Positions 24,084 to 33,065 are shown, counted from the stretch's first letter. The stretch: DNA of 64,000 bases from Companilactobacillus jidongensis (GCF_003946575.1 NZ_RHOP01000009.1:1-64000); one strand, 5' to 3'. The notes: generated by a model from the sequence alone, not told the origin. Translations and numbers: made by a program.

Positions 24084-24425
24084 ATGACTAACGTTTTAAT
24101 TTTGGGAACGAAAGTAAAAGATAATTCTGGCATTTATAATTTATTCGATAGCCAAGCGCGAACTACTATTATAGGAAGAAACTTCTCTGACCGAAATATT
24201 CTAGATCAAGCTATGGAGAATCAAGATATGGTAATAGTTACTGTGGATGAGACTTCCAATATTGATTTAGTTCCAACGATTGTGGAATCAATGAAGATTT
24301 ATCATGTTCATGATATTGTTTTGATCGATAACTTAGCCAACGAAAATTCACGGGTAGAAAATATTTCTACTGCGCTCTTAAAATTATCAGGATTGAATTA
24401 TAAAATTTTGGATCCAATTGATTGA
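24084..24425 (+). CDS. Degenerate short NmrA-like protein
   Basis: 113 residues with AAAGGAG before the ATG. It starts like its paralogues (TNVLILGTK), but the GATGxxG nucleotide loop is replaced by TKVKDNSG. The following 30 residues are shortened, and the C-terminal half after ILDPID is missing. NQDMVIVTVD and VHDIVLIDNLANE still match the paralogues. The reading frame is open, flanked by two flavodoxin genes and overlapping none. Either a pseudoenzyme kept for a regulatory or binding role or a gene in decay. Confidence 0.6.
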   Translation: MTNVLILGTKVKDNSGIYNLFDSQARTTIIGRNFSDRNILDQAMENQDMVIVTVDETSNIDLVPTIVESMKIYHVHDIVLIDNLANENSRVENISTALLKLSGLNYKILDPID

Positions 24426-24457
24426 TACTCTGTTCCGAATTAAAAGGAGGAATTACT

Positions 24458-24904
24458 TTGAAGTCTATTGTTATTTATTTTTCAACAACCGGAAACACCA
24501 AAACCGCCGCTGAATCTATTGCTAAGAAAACCGGCTCTGACATAGAAGAGCTAAAGGCAGTACAGAACTGGCCAACCAACTTTGATGACTTAGCAGCCTT
24601 GGCACAGAAACAACGTGATAGCAATGTACATCCAGAAATATCTAGTCAGATCAATTTGGATAACTACGACAAAATATACTTAGGTTATCCGACTTGGTAT
24701 GAACAGCCACCTATGATCATCAACAGTTTCTTCGATAAGTTTGATCTTGAGAACAAAACAGTTGTGCCTTTCTCTACCAGTGGTTCAAGTACCTTTGAAA
24801 TTACCGTTCCTTATGTCTATACCATGGTTAAAAATAAAAATATCAAACTAGATGATGGCTTCAGAGCTAATTCTGAAGATGAAATTACTAGTGGATTGAA
24901 ATAA
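24458..24904 (+). CDS. Flavodoxin, second copy
   Basis: 148 residues from a TTG at 24458 with AAGGAGG seven bases upstream. The frame extends back into the previous gene without another good site. YFSTTGNTKTAAESIA is the FMN loop. YDKIYLGYPTWYEQPPMIIN matches the first flavodoxin closely (24.4 vs 23.5 kb). PFSTSGSSTFE and DGFRANSEDEI complete the fold. Probably co-transcribed with the degenerate NmrA-like gene. Duplicate of the flavodoxin at 23557. Confidence 0.85.
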   Translation: MKSIVIYFSTTGNTKTAAESIAKKTGSDIEELKAVQNWPTNFDDLAALAQKQRDSNVHPEISSQINLDNYDKIYLGYPTWYEQPPMIINSFFDKFDLENKTVVPFSTSGSSTFEITVPYVYTMVKNKNIKLDDGFRANSEDEITSGLK

Positions 24905-24913
24905 GAGTACTAC

Positions 24914-24947
24914 AAAAAATGATGTGCAAAATTGCACATCATTTTTG
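24914..24947. terminator. Bidirectional terminator
   Basis: AAAAATGATGTGCAA and its complement form a nearly perfect hairpin between the second flavodoxin and gluconokinase. The latter's stop codon lies in its edge. Confidence 0.85.
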
Positions 24948-26438
24948 TTTGTTTTGAAATTCAGCAATACATTTATACTCTGGTTCTAACGCCCTAGTAA
25001 CTCTTTGCCATATTGGAAATAATTCCTGATAGACTTTGACATTTTTTTCGTTAGGATGGTATATATCCGTGGTTCCAACCATATCTTTGACTACCGATAG
25101 ATTTTTAATATATCCTAAAGCACACATGCCCAACACAGCTGCGCCAAGACATGAACTTTCGAAACTTTCTGGAATAGTCACATCTTGGTCAAAAATATCA
25201 GCCAACATTTGACGCCACAATGCAGATCTGGCAAAGCCACCAGTGGCTTGAATTCTCGTCGGTTTACCAGTTATTTTTTCTATTAAACACATTACAGAAT
25301 ACAAATTAAAGACAATTCCTTCCAACGCCGATCTCACCATGTCAGATTTAGTATGCTGCCGCGTTAAACCAAAGAATGAGCCACGAGCATAGGCATTCCA
25401 AATTGGTGCCCGCTCTCCACCCAGATAAGGTTGGAATAACAATCCATTAGAACCAGCAGGCACGTGACTCGCTATTTTAGTTAAGTCATCATAGCTGACT
25501 TTTGCATCAAATAACTGATCACGAATCCAACGAAAAACAATTCCGCCATTGTTGACAGGACCGCCAACTACCCACTTATTTTTAGTTAACGCATAACAAA
25601 ATAGTTTTCCATCTGGATCAATAACAGGCTTGTTAACTACTACTCGAACAGCTCCACTAGTTCCGATCGTCACAGCAACTACTCTCGGGTCAATCGCATC
25701 AACACCCAAATTTGAGAGAACACCATCACTTGCGCCAAAAATAAAAGAAACATCAGATTTGATATTAAGTAGTTTACCGTATTTTTGGTTGATACCACTG
25801 ATACTAGCAGTCGTATTAACAACGTCAGGTAAACGTGTTTCTTCTATATTAAGTAGTTTCAAAACTGTAGGCTCCCATTGAAGATCAAAAATATTAAACA
25901 TCCCTGTAGCTGAAGCAATCGAGTAATCAATTTTGTATACTCCAAATAATCTGAAGAAAATATATGACTTGATATCGATAAATTTCTTAGTCTGAGCGAA
26001 TAAATCAGGACGATCATTTTTTAACCATAACATCTTAGACAATGGCGCCATTGGATGAATTGGTGTACCAGTCTTGGCATAGATTTTGGCACCCAAATCG
26101 GTAGCATTCAGTTTATCGGTATAATTAACCGCACGATTATCTGCCCACGTTATGGCTCTGGTTAGGGGATGATCATTCTCGTCCATCAAAATCAAACTGT
26201 GCATGGCAGTTGAAAAAGACACACCGCCTAATTTGCTAGCGTCAATACCATTCAGCACTTGCTTTAACACATTCAGTACTGCTTGAAAGATTTCTTCTGG
26301 GTCTTCTTCCGCCATACCTGGTTCAGTTTGAATTAGTTGATAACCCACGTCTGCATGTGAAATAATCGTACCTTGCAGATCATATAAAACACATTTAGTA
26401 CTTGTAGTTCCAATATCTATGCCAATTATATATTTCAC
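24939..26438 (-). CDS. gntK: Gluconokinase, FGGY family
   Basis: 499 residues. IGIDIGTTSTKCVLYDLQG is the N-terminal ATPase phosphate-1 motif. HSLILMDENDHPL and TWADNRA follow. FGASDGVLSNLGVDAIDPR and GGERAPIWNAYARGSFFGL are typical of Lactobacillaceae gluconate kinases. QATGGFARSALWRQMLADI is the FGGY signature region. It phosphorylates gluconate to 6-phosphogluconate, feeding the phosphoketolase pathway. No gluconate permease is adjacent. Xylulokinase is the main alternative, but the motifs look more like GntK. Confidence 0.85.
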   Translation of the reverse strand: MKYIIGIDIGTTSTKCVLYDLQGTIISHADVGYQLIQTEPGMAEEDPEEIFQAVLNVLKQVLNGIDASKLGGVSFSTAMHSLILMDENDHPLTRAITWADNRAVNYTDKLNATDLGAKIYAKTGTPIHPMAPLSKMLWLKNDRPDLFAQTKKFIDIKSYIFFRLFGVYKIDYSIASATGMFNIFDLQWEPTVLKLLNIEETRLPDVVNTTASISGINQKYGKLLNIKSDVSFIFGASDGVLSNLGVDAIDPRVVAVTIGTSGAVRVVVNKPVIDPDGKLFCYALTKNKWVVGGPVNNGGIVFRWIRDQLFDAKVSYDDLTKIASHVPAGSNGLLFQPYLGGERAPIWNAYARGSFFGLTRQHTKSDMVRSALEGIVFNLYSVMCLIEKITGKPTRIQATGGFARSALWRQMLADIFDQDVTIPESFESSCLGAAVLGMCALGYIKNLSVVKDMVGTTDIYHPNEKNVKVYQELFPIWQRVTRALEPEYKCIAEFQNKQK

Positions 26439-26472
26439 TATTAATCTCCGTATTTATATCAACGTAATATTA

Positions 26473-27348
26473 TTATTTCTTCCACAAAAAATTAATTAAT
26501 AACTTATCGACCGTTTTGTTCTCGTGTAATTTGCTGTGCTGAGCCTGTGGACCAGAAATCTTCTTCTCACGATATGACTTAGCACGTTCCGATACCAAAT
26601 ACTTTAATGACTTGGACGAAGCATTACTAACTGATCCATCAGAATGTGTCCCATCACCTTTATCACCATAAATATTTAATATATCCACTTGCTTATCAGG
26701 ATAGATTTCTCGTAGTTTTAATAATTGTTTATAATCCGAATCCATTTTTTGGGGTTTACCATTGCTAGCAAGTTTCATCCTATTAGGCTCATCATTCATT
26801 CCTAATATTCCGTTGTAATGTCCTGCAATATCAACTTGTTTGATTATCTTAGGAAGTGATTTATCCTTACCATAATTCAACATATAATAAGCAATCGTCA
26901 TATTTCCCATCGAATGTCCCACAACATTGAATTTCTTGATGTTATATTTTTTTTGGAGCAAAACTACTACTCGTTTCATCCAGCGAGCATCCTTTGAATA
27001 ATTGCCATTCTTATTATCCAAATAATTTACTTCAACAATTGGATTCTGTGCATTCTTATTTATTTTACCATTCAATGTCACTTTTCCCTTAGAACTAACA
27101 TCTGCACGAATTATAGTATCAGTTACACCATGAGATTTTGCATAATTAGCCATTTGTTCCTCAGAATGATAGCTTCCACCCCAACCATGAAAAAATAACG
27201 TTGGCACTGATGAATTTATGTAATCATTATTATTAGATTTTTTATTTAAACTTCCATATCCAATTACACCAAGTACTAAAATTATAATAACTATTGAAAT
27301 GATTCTTTTTAATGTTTTACTCAAAACCCTTATTTTCCCCTTTTGCAT
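26473..27348 (-). CDS. DUF915-type alpha/beta hydrolase, membrane-anchored or secreted
   Basis: 291 residues. An N-terminal hydrophobic helix (IISIVIIILVLGVIGYGSL) is followed by a DUF915 hydrolase domain. TLFFHGWGGSYHSEEQM is the oxyanion region, NVVGHSMGNMTIAYYML the Ser nucleophile elbow and QAQHSKLHEN the catalytic His region. It probably acts outside the membrane on an ester. Its start may be the TTG at 27324, which has AAGGG close by, since the ATG at 27348 lacks a site. Common in lactobacilli; natural substrate unknown. Confidence 0.82.
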   Translation of the reverse strand: MQKGKIRVLSKTLKRIISIVIIILVLGVIGYGSLNKKSNNNDYINSSVPTLFFHGWGGSYHSEEQMANYAKSHGVTDTIIRADVSSKGKVTLNGKINKNAQNPIVEVNYLDNKNGNYSKDARWMKRVVVLLQKKYNIKKFNVVGHSMGNMTIAYYMLNYGKDKSLPKIIKQVDIAGHYNGILGMNDEPNRMKLASNGKPQKMDSDYKQLLKLREIYPDKQVDILNIYGDKGDGTHSDGSVSNASSKSLKYLVSERAKSYREKKISGPQAQHSKLHENKTVDKLLINFLWKK

Positions 27349-27407
27349 ATTACTTATAATATATTTTAATACTATTAAATCACTTTAGAGTAAAATTAAA
27401 CAAAGCC

Positions 27408-27799
27408 GCAAATTGCAAGAACAAGTTAGCCACTTTTTAAAATACTGATTCCAAGGAATTTTCAGTTATTGGAGTTAGGCAGATTGTGTTTATTTCATTG
27501 CATTCTTTATTGAAGAGCTCAGTCGGTGTTTGATAACCGACAATCTTACGAGGCAGGTTGTTCAGTTTTTTAGCAGTTTGAGCAACCTCCGCAGGAGTTG
27601 CTTCGTCAAGAGATATTCCTTTAGGAAAGTCCCTTCGAACCATGCGATTGTGAACCTCGTTAATTCCACGTTCACTTGAAGTAAACGGATGTGTAAAGTA
27701 AACAGGAGCGATTGAATCCATTACTGATGTTAGGGTACTGAATTCAGGACCATTATCAGCAGTAATGGACTTGATTACTGATCCGTATTCATCAAAAAT
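27408..27799 (-). mobile_element. IS30-family remnant (transposase 3' end and one terminal repeat)
   Basis: This stretch is almost identical to bases 30248-30639 of the complete IS30 below. I count four transitions in about 390 bases. It includes the terminal inverted repeat (GCAAATTGCAAG...CAAGTTAGCCACTT) and the 3' third of the transposase. The other end is missing. The join to host DNA is at about 27796-27800. Confidence 0.88.
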
Positions 27800-27805
27800 T
27801 GACAT
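27437..27805 (-). pseudogene. IS30 transposase fragment with a host-supplied start
   Basis: 122 codons. The protein matches residues 247-368 of the full transposase from DEYGSVIKSITADNGPEFS onward, with the changes GTNE to GINE, PCKI to PRKI and ENPL to ENSL. The first codons (ATG TCA ATT) and the AGGAGAA site seven bases upstream come from the adjacent host operon. The join therefore made a translatable orphan fragment right after the SDR gene. The catalytic Asp of EIDT is absent, so it cannot transpose. Confidence 0.8.
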
Positions 27806-27829
27806 ATGATTTCTCCTAATTTTTTTATT

Positions 27830-28579
27830 TTAAACTTCTTGTCCAGTAGGACGAATAACCATCTCATTAACGGCCATATTTGCTGGTGTATCAATGACAA
27901 AAGCTACAGCTTGAGCAATCTCTTCCGGTTGTAAAGCCATCATTTCAGCACCAGGTTGTTTCATAGCTGACTCAAGGCCCTCACGAACTTCATTATTATT
28001 AATTGATTTGAACGGCTCAGTGTTAACTGATCCGGGGGCAATAATCGTCGTCTTAATATTATTAGCATGCTCTTCTTGACGTAGGCCTTCCATAATCGCA
28101 CGGATTGCATACTTAGTTCCTGAATAAGCTGCGTAACCAGGTAAAACTTCGTACCCTAAAACTGATGAAGTGGTAATGATATGACCACTCTTTTGTTTCT
28201 TCATGACAGGTAAAGCTGCGGCAATTCCATTCAGAACACCTTTGACATTAATATCCAACATATTTTGCCATTCATTATGTGCCAATTGATCCAAATTATT
28301 GACCGGCATAATTCCGGCATTGTTGAATAACACATCAACACGTCCATAAGCTGCAACAGTGTAGGCGATTACTTTCTCAACTTCCTCAGACTTAGTTACA
28401 TCCGCTTTAAAGGCTTTAATTTCAGCGTCAGGATTCTGTTTTTGGATTTCTTCCAAACGATCCAATCTACGCGCTGCAATGCTTAATTTTGCACCTTTAC
28501 TGGCTAACAAACGTACTGTAGCAGCACCAATTCCACTTGATGCTCCCATAATTACAACTACTTTATCTTTTAAATTCAT
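27830..28579 (-). CDS. Short-chain dehydrogenase/reductase (SDR)
   Basis: 249 residues from the ATG at 28579 with AAGGAG upstream. The frame extends back into the acetyltransferase without a site. IMGASSGIGAATVRLL is the cofactor loop, NNAGIMPVNNLDQL the second landmark, TTSSVLGYE and YSGTKYAI the catalytic Ser and Tyr-Lys. It resembles the SDR half of the MFS-SDR fusion (VNEMVIRPTGQ ending versus VNEFTIYPTKQ). Carbonyl reductase of unknown substrate. Four bases after the acetyltransferase gene, so one operon opposite a LysR gene. Confidence 0.87.
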   Translation of the reverse strand: MNLKDKVVVIMGASSGIGAATVRLLASKGAKLSIAARRLDRLEEIQKQNPDAEIKAFKADVTKSEEVEKVIAYTVAAYGRVDVLFNNAGIMPVNNLDQLAHNEWQNMLDINVKGVLNGIAAALPVMKKQKSGHIITTSSVLGYEVLPGYAAYSGTKYAIRAIMEGLRQEEHANNIKTTIIAPGSVNTEPFKSINNNEVREGLESAMKQPGAEMMALQPEEIAQAVAFVIDTPANMAVNEMVIRPTGQEV

Positions 28580-28583
28580 AAAA

Positions 28584-29120
28584 TTACTCCTTAATTGTTT
28601 TAATGATACGGGCTGGCACTCCACCAACCACGGTATTGGCAGGAACATTTTTGGTCACAACTGCACCTGCCGCTACGATAGCATTTTCACCAATAATCGT
28701 TCCTGGCGTGACGGTAACATTAGCGCCTAGCCAAGCATTATCATGAATATAGACCGGTTTAAAGCTCAAATGGCGTCTATCGTCAGGATTAGTACGATGA
28801 TTAACAGATGTAATCGTAGTATTAGGTCCTATCAAAACATTGTCGCCAATATAAATTCCACCGAGATCAACAAACATTGAACAATTACTGATATAAACAT
28901 TCTTACCGATATGGATATTTTGACCAAAGTCGGTATAAAACGGCAATCTAATTTCTGTAGTCTCATCAATCTTTTCATTGGTGATTTCACTGACGAATTC
29001 ACGAATTTCTGGTTGCGTATGTGGCGAATCATTCAATTGTTGCACTAAAATTTGATTGCGACGATTGACCTTTTCAATTTGTTCATAGGCCTCTGTACCT
29101 ACATCCATTTCTGATTTCAT
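28584..29120 (-). CDS. Sugar O-acetyltransferase (left-handed beta-helix)
   Basis: 178 residues of the maltose/galactoside acetyltransferase (LacA/Maa) group. An N-terminal helical region is followed by hexapeptide repeats. FYTDFGQNIHIGKNVYISN and ISGDNV-like turns are seen, then GPNTTITSVNHRTNPDDR, which holds the catalytic His. GENAIVAAGAVVTKNVPANT ends the helix. It would acetylate a sugar hydroxyl from acetyl-CoA. First gene of the operon with the SDR at 27830, divergent to LysR 29228. Confidence 0.86.
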   Translation of the reverse strand: MKSEMDVGTEAYEQIEKVNRRNQILVQQLNDSPHTQPEIREFVSEITNEKIDETTEIRLPFYTDFGQNIHIGKNVYISNCSMFVDLGGIYIGDNVLIGPNTTITSVNHRTNPDDRRHLSFKPVYIHDNAWLGANVTVTPGTIIGENAIVAAGAVVTKNVPANTVVGGVPARIIKTIKE

Positions 29121-29227
29121 CTTAAGTACCTCTCTGATTGAATTCAGTATACAAAAAGATTATTATAATGTTAAATACTTATCATGAATCAATAACCATA
29201 CCTTTTAATTATAATAGGAGCATATCA

Positions 29228-30115
29228 ATGGATGTAAGAGTTTTACGTTACTTTATCGCCATCGCTCAAGAACAAAATATTTCTCGAGCTGCCAGTTTAT
29301 TACACATTTCCCAGCCAGCTTTATCACGACAAATTGCTGATTTGGAAACTAATCTCGGTACGCAATTATTTATTCGAGGTAAGCGTCAGATTCAATTGAC
29401 TCAAGACGGTTACTACCTATTAGAACGCGCCCAAGAAATTGTTGGTTTGGTGGATAAAACTACCTACAATTTGCAAAAACAAGACGTTGTCAGTGGAACT
29501 TTAGATATTGGAGCCGGTGAAAGTATTGCGATTCAGTGTGTCATGGATACCGTTCACGACATTATTCATAAATATCCCGAGATTCACGTCAACTTTACCA
29601 GTGGCGATTACACAATTATTGAATCCGCTCTTGATAGTGGGATTTTGGAATTCGGCATCATTATGGGCCATCACGAGTTAGGCAATTACAATACCTTGGA
29701 GTTACCAGATAAAAATCGTTGGGGTATTTTGATGCGCAAAGATGAACAATTGTCCACGCAAAAATTCATCCAACCAAGTGATTTGATTGGACGACCTTTA
29801 CTAGTTTCTCATCAAATTAAACAACATCGTGACTTCAAAAATTGGAGCCAAGGTCTATTCGACCAGTTCAACTTCATAGGTACTTATAATTTGATTTTCA
29901 ATGCTAGTTTATTAGTCAAAACTGGCGCCGGTATAGCACTAACATATGAAAATCTAGTTGATATCTCATCCGACAGTGACCTAACTTTTCTACCATTGTC
30001 ACCGGAACTGACCGATCCGAATACTCTGATTTGGAGTAAGAAACGGACTTTACCCGATGTGGATCAGTTATTCCTAAAGACTCTTAAAGAAAAAATTGGA
30101 GAACCATCAAAATGA
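29228..30115 (+). CDS. LysR-family regulator
   Basis: 295 residues from the ATG at 29228 with TAGGAG upstream. The in-frame ATG 90 bases earlier has none. The HTH reads ISRAASLLHISQPALSRQIA. The effector domain follows, with NLGTQLFIRGKRQIQLTQDG as the linker region. Divergent to the acetyltransferase-SDR operon, which is the likely target. Its stop codon overlaps the start of the DNPH1-like fragment (ATGA), so the two were co-translated before the IS insertion. Similar to the LysR at 10574. Confidence 0.87.
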   Translation: MDVRVLRYFIAIAQEQNISRAASLLHISQPALSRQIADLETNLGTQLFIRGKRQIQLTQDGYYLLERAQEIVGLVDKTTYNLQKQDVVSGTLDIGAGESIAIQCVMDTVHDIIHKYPEIHVNFTSGDYTIIESALDSGILEFGIIMGHHELGNYNTLELPDKNRWGILMRKDEQLSTQKFIQPSDLIGRPLLVSHQIKQHRDFKNWSQGLFDQFNFIGTYNLIFNASLLVKTGAGIALTYENLVDISSDSDLTFLPLSPELTDPNTLIWSKKRTLPDVDQLFLKTLKEKIGEPSK

Positions 30116-30247
30116 AAATTTACTTTGCAGCCTCAATTCGTGGCGGACGTGACGATGTTAAAATTTACAAGCAGTTGATTGATTTTCTCAAACAAGACAA
30201 TCAAGTTTTGACAGAACATATTGGGGATTATTCTTTATCAGTAGCTC
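30112..30247 (+). pseudogene. 5' fragment of a DNPH1/nucleoside deoxyribosyltransferase-like gene
   Basis: 45 codons up to the IS30 edge. MKIYFAASIRGGRDDVKIY and QVLTEHIGD match the substrate-loop (SIRGGR) and TEH motifs of the DNPH1 (Rcl) 5'-deoxynucleotide N-hydrolase group. The frame runs a further 13 codons into the IS and stops at 30288. The catalytic Asp/Glu region is lost. The start overlaps the LysR stop. Confidence 0.75.
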
Positions 30248-31478
30248 GCAAATTGCAAGAACAAGTTAGCCACTTTTTAAAATACTGATTCCAAGGGATT
30301 TTCAGTTATTGGAGTTAGGCAGATTGTGTTTATTTCATTGCATTCTTTATTGAAGAGCTCAGTCGGTGTTTGATAACCGACAATCTTACAAGGCAGGTTG
30401 TTCAGTTTTTTAGCAGTTTGAGCAACCTCCGCAGGAGTTGCTTCGTCAAGAGATGTTCCTTTAGGAAAGTCCCTTCGAACCATGCGATTGTGAACCTCGT
30501 TAGTTCCACGTTCACTTGAAGTAAACGGATGTGTAAAGTAAACAGGAGCGATTGAATCCATTACTGATGTTAGGGTACTGAATTCAGGACCATTATCAGC
30601 AGTAATGGACTTGATTACTGATCCGTATTCATCAATAATTTGATTCATTGTATAAGCTACTGAATCAGCGTCTCTACCATCAATTAGACGAATGATTTGG
30701 AAACGCGTCTTGCGTTCAATCATGGTCAAGATAACACTCTCCTGACCATTCCGAAGACCAACGATAGTATCAATTTCAAAGTGGCCAAACTCATTCCGTG
30801 TTTCCACTTCAATGGGCCTATCCTCAATACTTAGACCCAAAACATGTTTGTTTATTCGAACCACACGTTTTGGCAATTTACGAGACATTTTACTTATCAA
30901 GTCAATATTTCTAACCTCTAGTAATTGGGCATCAATGTACTTATAAAGTGTTTGGGTACAGACCATCTCGTCAGGTTCAAACAGGCCTGATGTTTTCGCA
31001 CGGCCGAAGGCAGCGTCCAGTGACGAACCATCATCTTTAAAATGCCTCACGAAATAAGCAATGAACTCAAGAACTTGTGGCATCTTAATAGGTCTATGAC
31101 ACGCTTTACGTCTATCGACGTAGCGAGCTTGCGCTGCCTCAGGTATGTATTCGTCGTGATACTTAGTTATACCGTTGATTTTTTTGACTTGTCTGATTTC
31201 ACCGCGCTTCAGTTCATTATTGATTGTTTGTGGACAAACACTTAGAATTTTCGCAATTTTGCGATTGGAATGTCCGAGTTGATGTAACGAGGCGATTTTC
31301 CCGCGCTCAATTTCAGTTAAATGGTGACCCTTAATTATATTTATGGTAATCTGTTCTTGCACCAAGGCGAAAACCTCTTTCATTGTTAGTGTCAGAACTC
31401 CAATGATACCTGATTTTTTCGTCTTGGTATTTTTTTATTCAATTTTTTTCAAGTGGCTAACTTGATTATAAAATTTGC
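30248..31478 (-). mobile_element. Complete IS30-family insertion sequence
   Basis: 1231 bases. Terminal repeats 30248-30275 and 31451-31478 match at 23 of 28 positions, sharing GCAAATT at the tips and CAAGTTAGCCACTT inside. One transposase gene fills the element. No clear target duplication is visible (CTC on the left, CTT on the right), and the flanking genes do not belong together. Confidence 0.88.
30277..31383 (-). CDS. IS30-family transposase
   Basis: 368 residues. An N-terminal HTH (HHLTEIERGKIASLHQLGHS then KIAKILSVCPQTINNELKRG) binds the ends. The DDE catalytic core shows Asp in HFEIDTIVG, Asp in TADNGPEFS and Glu in SERGTNEVHN, all present. The length is usual for the family. The product should be active in trans, and a fragment copy lies at 27408. 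Confidence 0.93.
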   Translation of the reverse strand: MKEVFALVQEQITINIIKGHHLTEIERGKIASLHQLGHSNRKIAKILSVCPQTINNELKRGEIRQVKKINGITKYHDEYIPEAAQARYVDRRKACHRPIKMPQVLEFIAYFVRHFKDDGSSLDAAFGRAKTSGLFEPDEMVCTQTLYKYIDAQLLEVRNIDLISKMSRKLPKRVVRINKHVLGLSIEDRPIEVETRNEFGHFEIDTIVGLRNGQESVILTMIERKTRFQIIRLIDGRDADSVAYTMNQIIDEYGSVIKSITADNGPEFSTLTSVMDSIAPVYFTHPFTSSERGTNEVHNRMVRRDFPKGTSLDEATPAEVAQTAKKLNNLPCKIVGYQTPTELFNKECNEINTICLTPITENPLESVF

Positions 31479-31841
31479 CTTCAACTAATAGAATCAAGTG
31501 TGGCTATCGGTACAGATTTAGTGCGTCAATTGTTCATAACCAACTTAAAGGTCGATCAAGGTTCTTTCGATTTTAACAAACAATTTGCATCAATGTGTGT
31601 AGATTTAATTTCCAAAGCACAATTCTCAAATCAAATAAGAAATAAGCAAGATCCAAGGGAATTGTTTATAGCATCATCCTTTTTATTTACAGGGTATGAA
31701 GTATTTTGGGCAATAAAAAATGATGATAAAAATACTATTCAAAGTGTTATTGCTTCAATTGAAGTTATTTTTGATGTAAAACCAGAGTTTAAAAAATACG
31801 ATAAATGTATTTTTAATACTATGATTTTCCCAACTAAATAA
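31479..31841 (+). pseudogene. 3' fragment of a probable TetR-type regulator
   Basis: The frame is open from inside the IS30 end to the stop at 31841. The visible residues (IGTDLVRQLFITNLKVDQG, LFIASSFLFTGYEVFWAIK) look like the helical ligand-binding half of a TetR protein, though this assignment is uncertain. No HTH and no proper start are present. The IS or an associated deletion has removed the 5' end. It does not continue the DNPH1-like gene on the other side. Confidence 0.6.
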
Positions 31842-31882
31842 AAAGCTAAGTGTTCGCCATTCAGACGAACACTTAGCTTTTT
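31841..31882. terminator. Bidirectional terminator
   Basis: AAAAGCTAAGTGTTCG pairs perfectly with CGAACACTTAGCTTTT around an 8-10 base loop. Confidence 0.87.
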
Positions 31883-31886
31883 AATT

Positions 31887-33041
31887 TTACAAACTCAAAA
31901 TATACTTATGCAAAACAGCAACTGCTTTCCACAAAATATCTTCATCAATATCAAATCTACCATTATGCAGTGGATAACTCTTTTCATTTTTAGATTCAGC
32001 GGTAAATACAAAAAAGATACCTCGGGCATAATTGAAATAATCTGCCGCACTGTCACCAGACAAGTATTCACTAGAAACCAATCTTGATTCATTGCCGAAT
32101 ACTTCATCCCCAGAGCGTAATCCAATATCAACTAAATCTGCATCACTAACAATCGGTGGTATCGGTGGGTCAGTAATCTCCACTTCAATCTGTGCTCTCG
32201 TATTACTCTGAACTTTATCAATACCATCTAATAACAAGTCACGTAACTTTTTATAATCTGAAATTTTGATAGCTCGCAGTGTTCCATCCAACAATGTTTC
32301 ATCTGCAATAACATTAGAAGCACTGCCACCATTGATTTTTCCAACACCCAATATAAAAGGCGAATTCGAAGAATATTCATGTTTAACTTTATTCATCAAA
32401 TTCAAAATCTGACCTGCGACATCGATTGTATCGACACCATTATCAGGCAAAGCCCAATGACTCGAAACACCGGATATTTTTATCTTTATAGCACCAATGG
32501 CCGCTGACGATGCCCCTTTATTCAATTCCATCCCTAGCGGTGCATCGTTAGCAAAATGAAGCATCGTAAAATAATCAACATCGGGATGCTTCATTACTCC
32601 ACCATTAATCATAATTTCAGTCCCTTTGCCATTTTCCTCGGCCGGCTGGAAAAATACTTTTACATTATTGTGTAATAGATTCTTATTCTCAACACACATT
32701 TTAGCTGTAACCAATACGGTTGCCATTATTGCATCATGTCCACAGGCATGCATCACTCCAGGATTTTGAGACTTCCAAGCAAAATCATTCTGTTCTTGTA
32801 CTGCAATGGCATCCATTTCTGCACGCAAGGCAATAGTCTTACAATTAGGAATATTGGCCCAGATCATCGCAACGATACCAAATTCACCGACTCTGGTAGT
32901 TTCTAATCCCAAGTCATTCAGATAATTCTCAACAAATATTGACGTCTCCCTTTCATGCAAACTTAATTCTGGGTGACTATGCAATTGTCTTCTCAAACTA
33001 ACTACTTCATTTTGAAATGCTTGATAATTTATTTTTGACAA
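31887..33041 (-). CDS. M20-family amidohydrolase
   Basis: 384 residues from a TTG at 33041 with CGGAG seven bases upstream. A TTG 18 bases earlier lies on top of that site. RRQLHSHPELSLHE opens the domain. MHACGHDAIMATVL (His and Asp metal ligands) and FQPAEENGKGTE (Glu pair) form the di-zinc site, and LHFAND and a late His in LHNGRFDI complete it. Relatives are hippurate hydrolases or N-acyl-amino-acid amidohydrolases. Downstream of the pentapeptide gene by 24 bases, likely one operon. Substrate unknown. Confidence 0.86.
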   Translation of the reverse strand: MSKINYQAFQNEVVSLRRQLHSHPELSLHERETSIFVENYLNDLGLETTRVGEFGIVAMIWANIPNCKTIALRAEMDAIAVQEQNDFAWKSQNPGVMHACGHDAIMATVLVTAKMCVENKNLLHNNVKVFFQPAEENGKGTEIMINGGVMKHPDVDYFTMLHFANDAPLGMELNKGASSAAIGAIKIKISGVSSHWALPDNGVDTIDVAGQILNLMNKVKHEYSSNSPFILGVGKINGGSASNVIADETLLDGTLRAIKISDYKKLRDLLLDGIDKVQSNTRAQIEVEITDPPIPPIVSDADLVDIGLRSGDEVFGNESRLVSSEYLSGDSAADYFNYARGIFFVFTAESKNEKSYPLHNGRFDIDEDILWKAVAVLHKYILSL

Positions 33042-33065
33042 TATTTTTCTCCGTTTCAAACGAAT

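Noticed and set aside
30233-30262. Shared sequence outside IS30 at both copies (CGCAAATTGCAAGAA) suggesting a larger duplication
   Set aside because: The same bases align with the far end of the IS (GCAAATT), so they belong to the terminal repeat rather than to host DNA.
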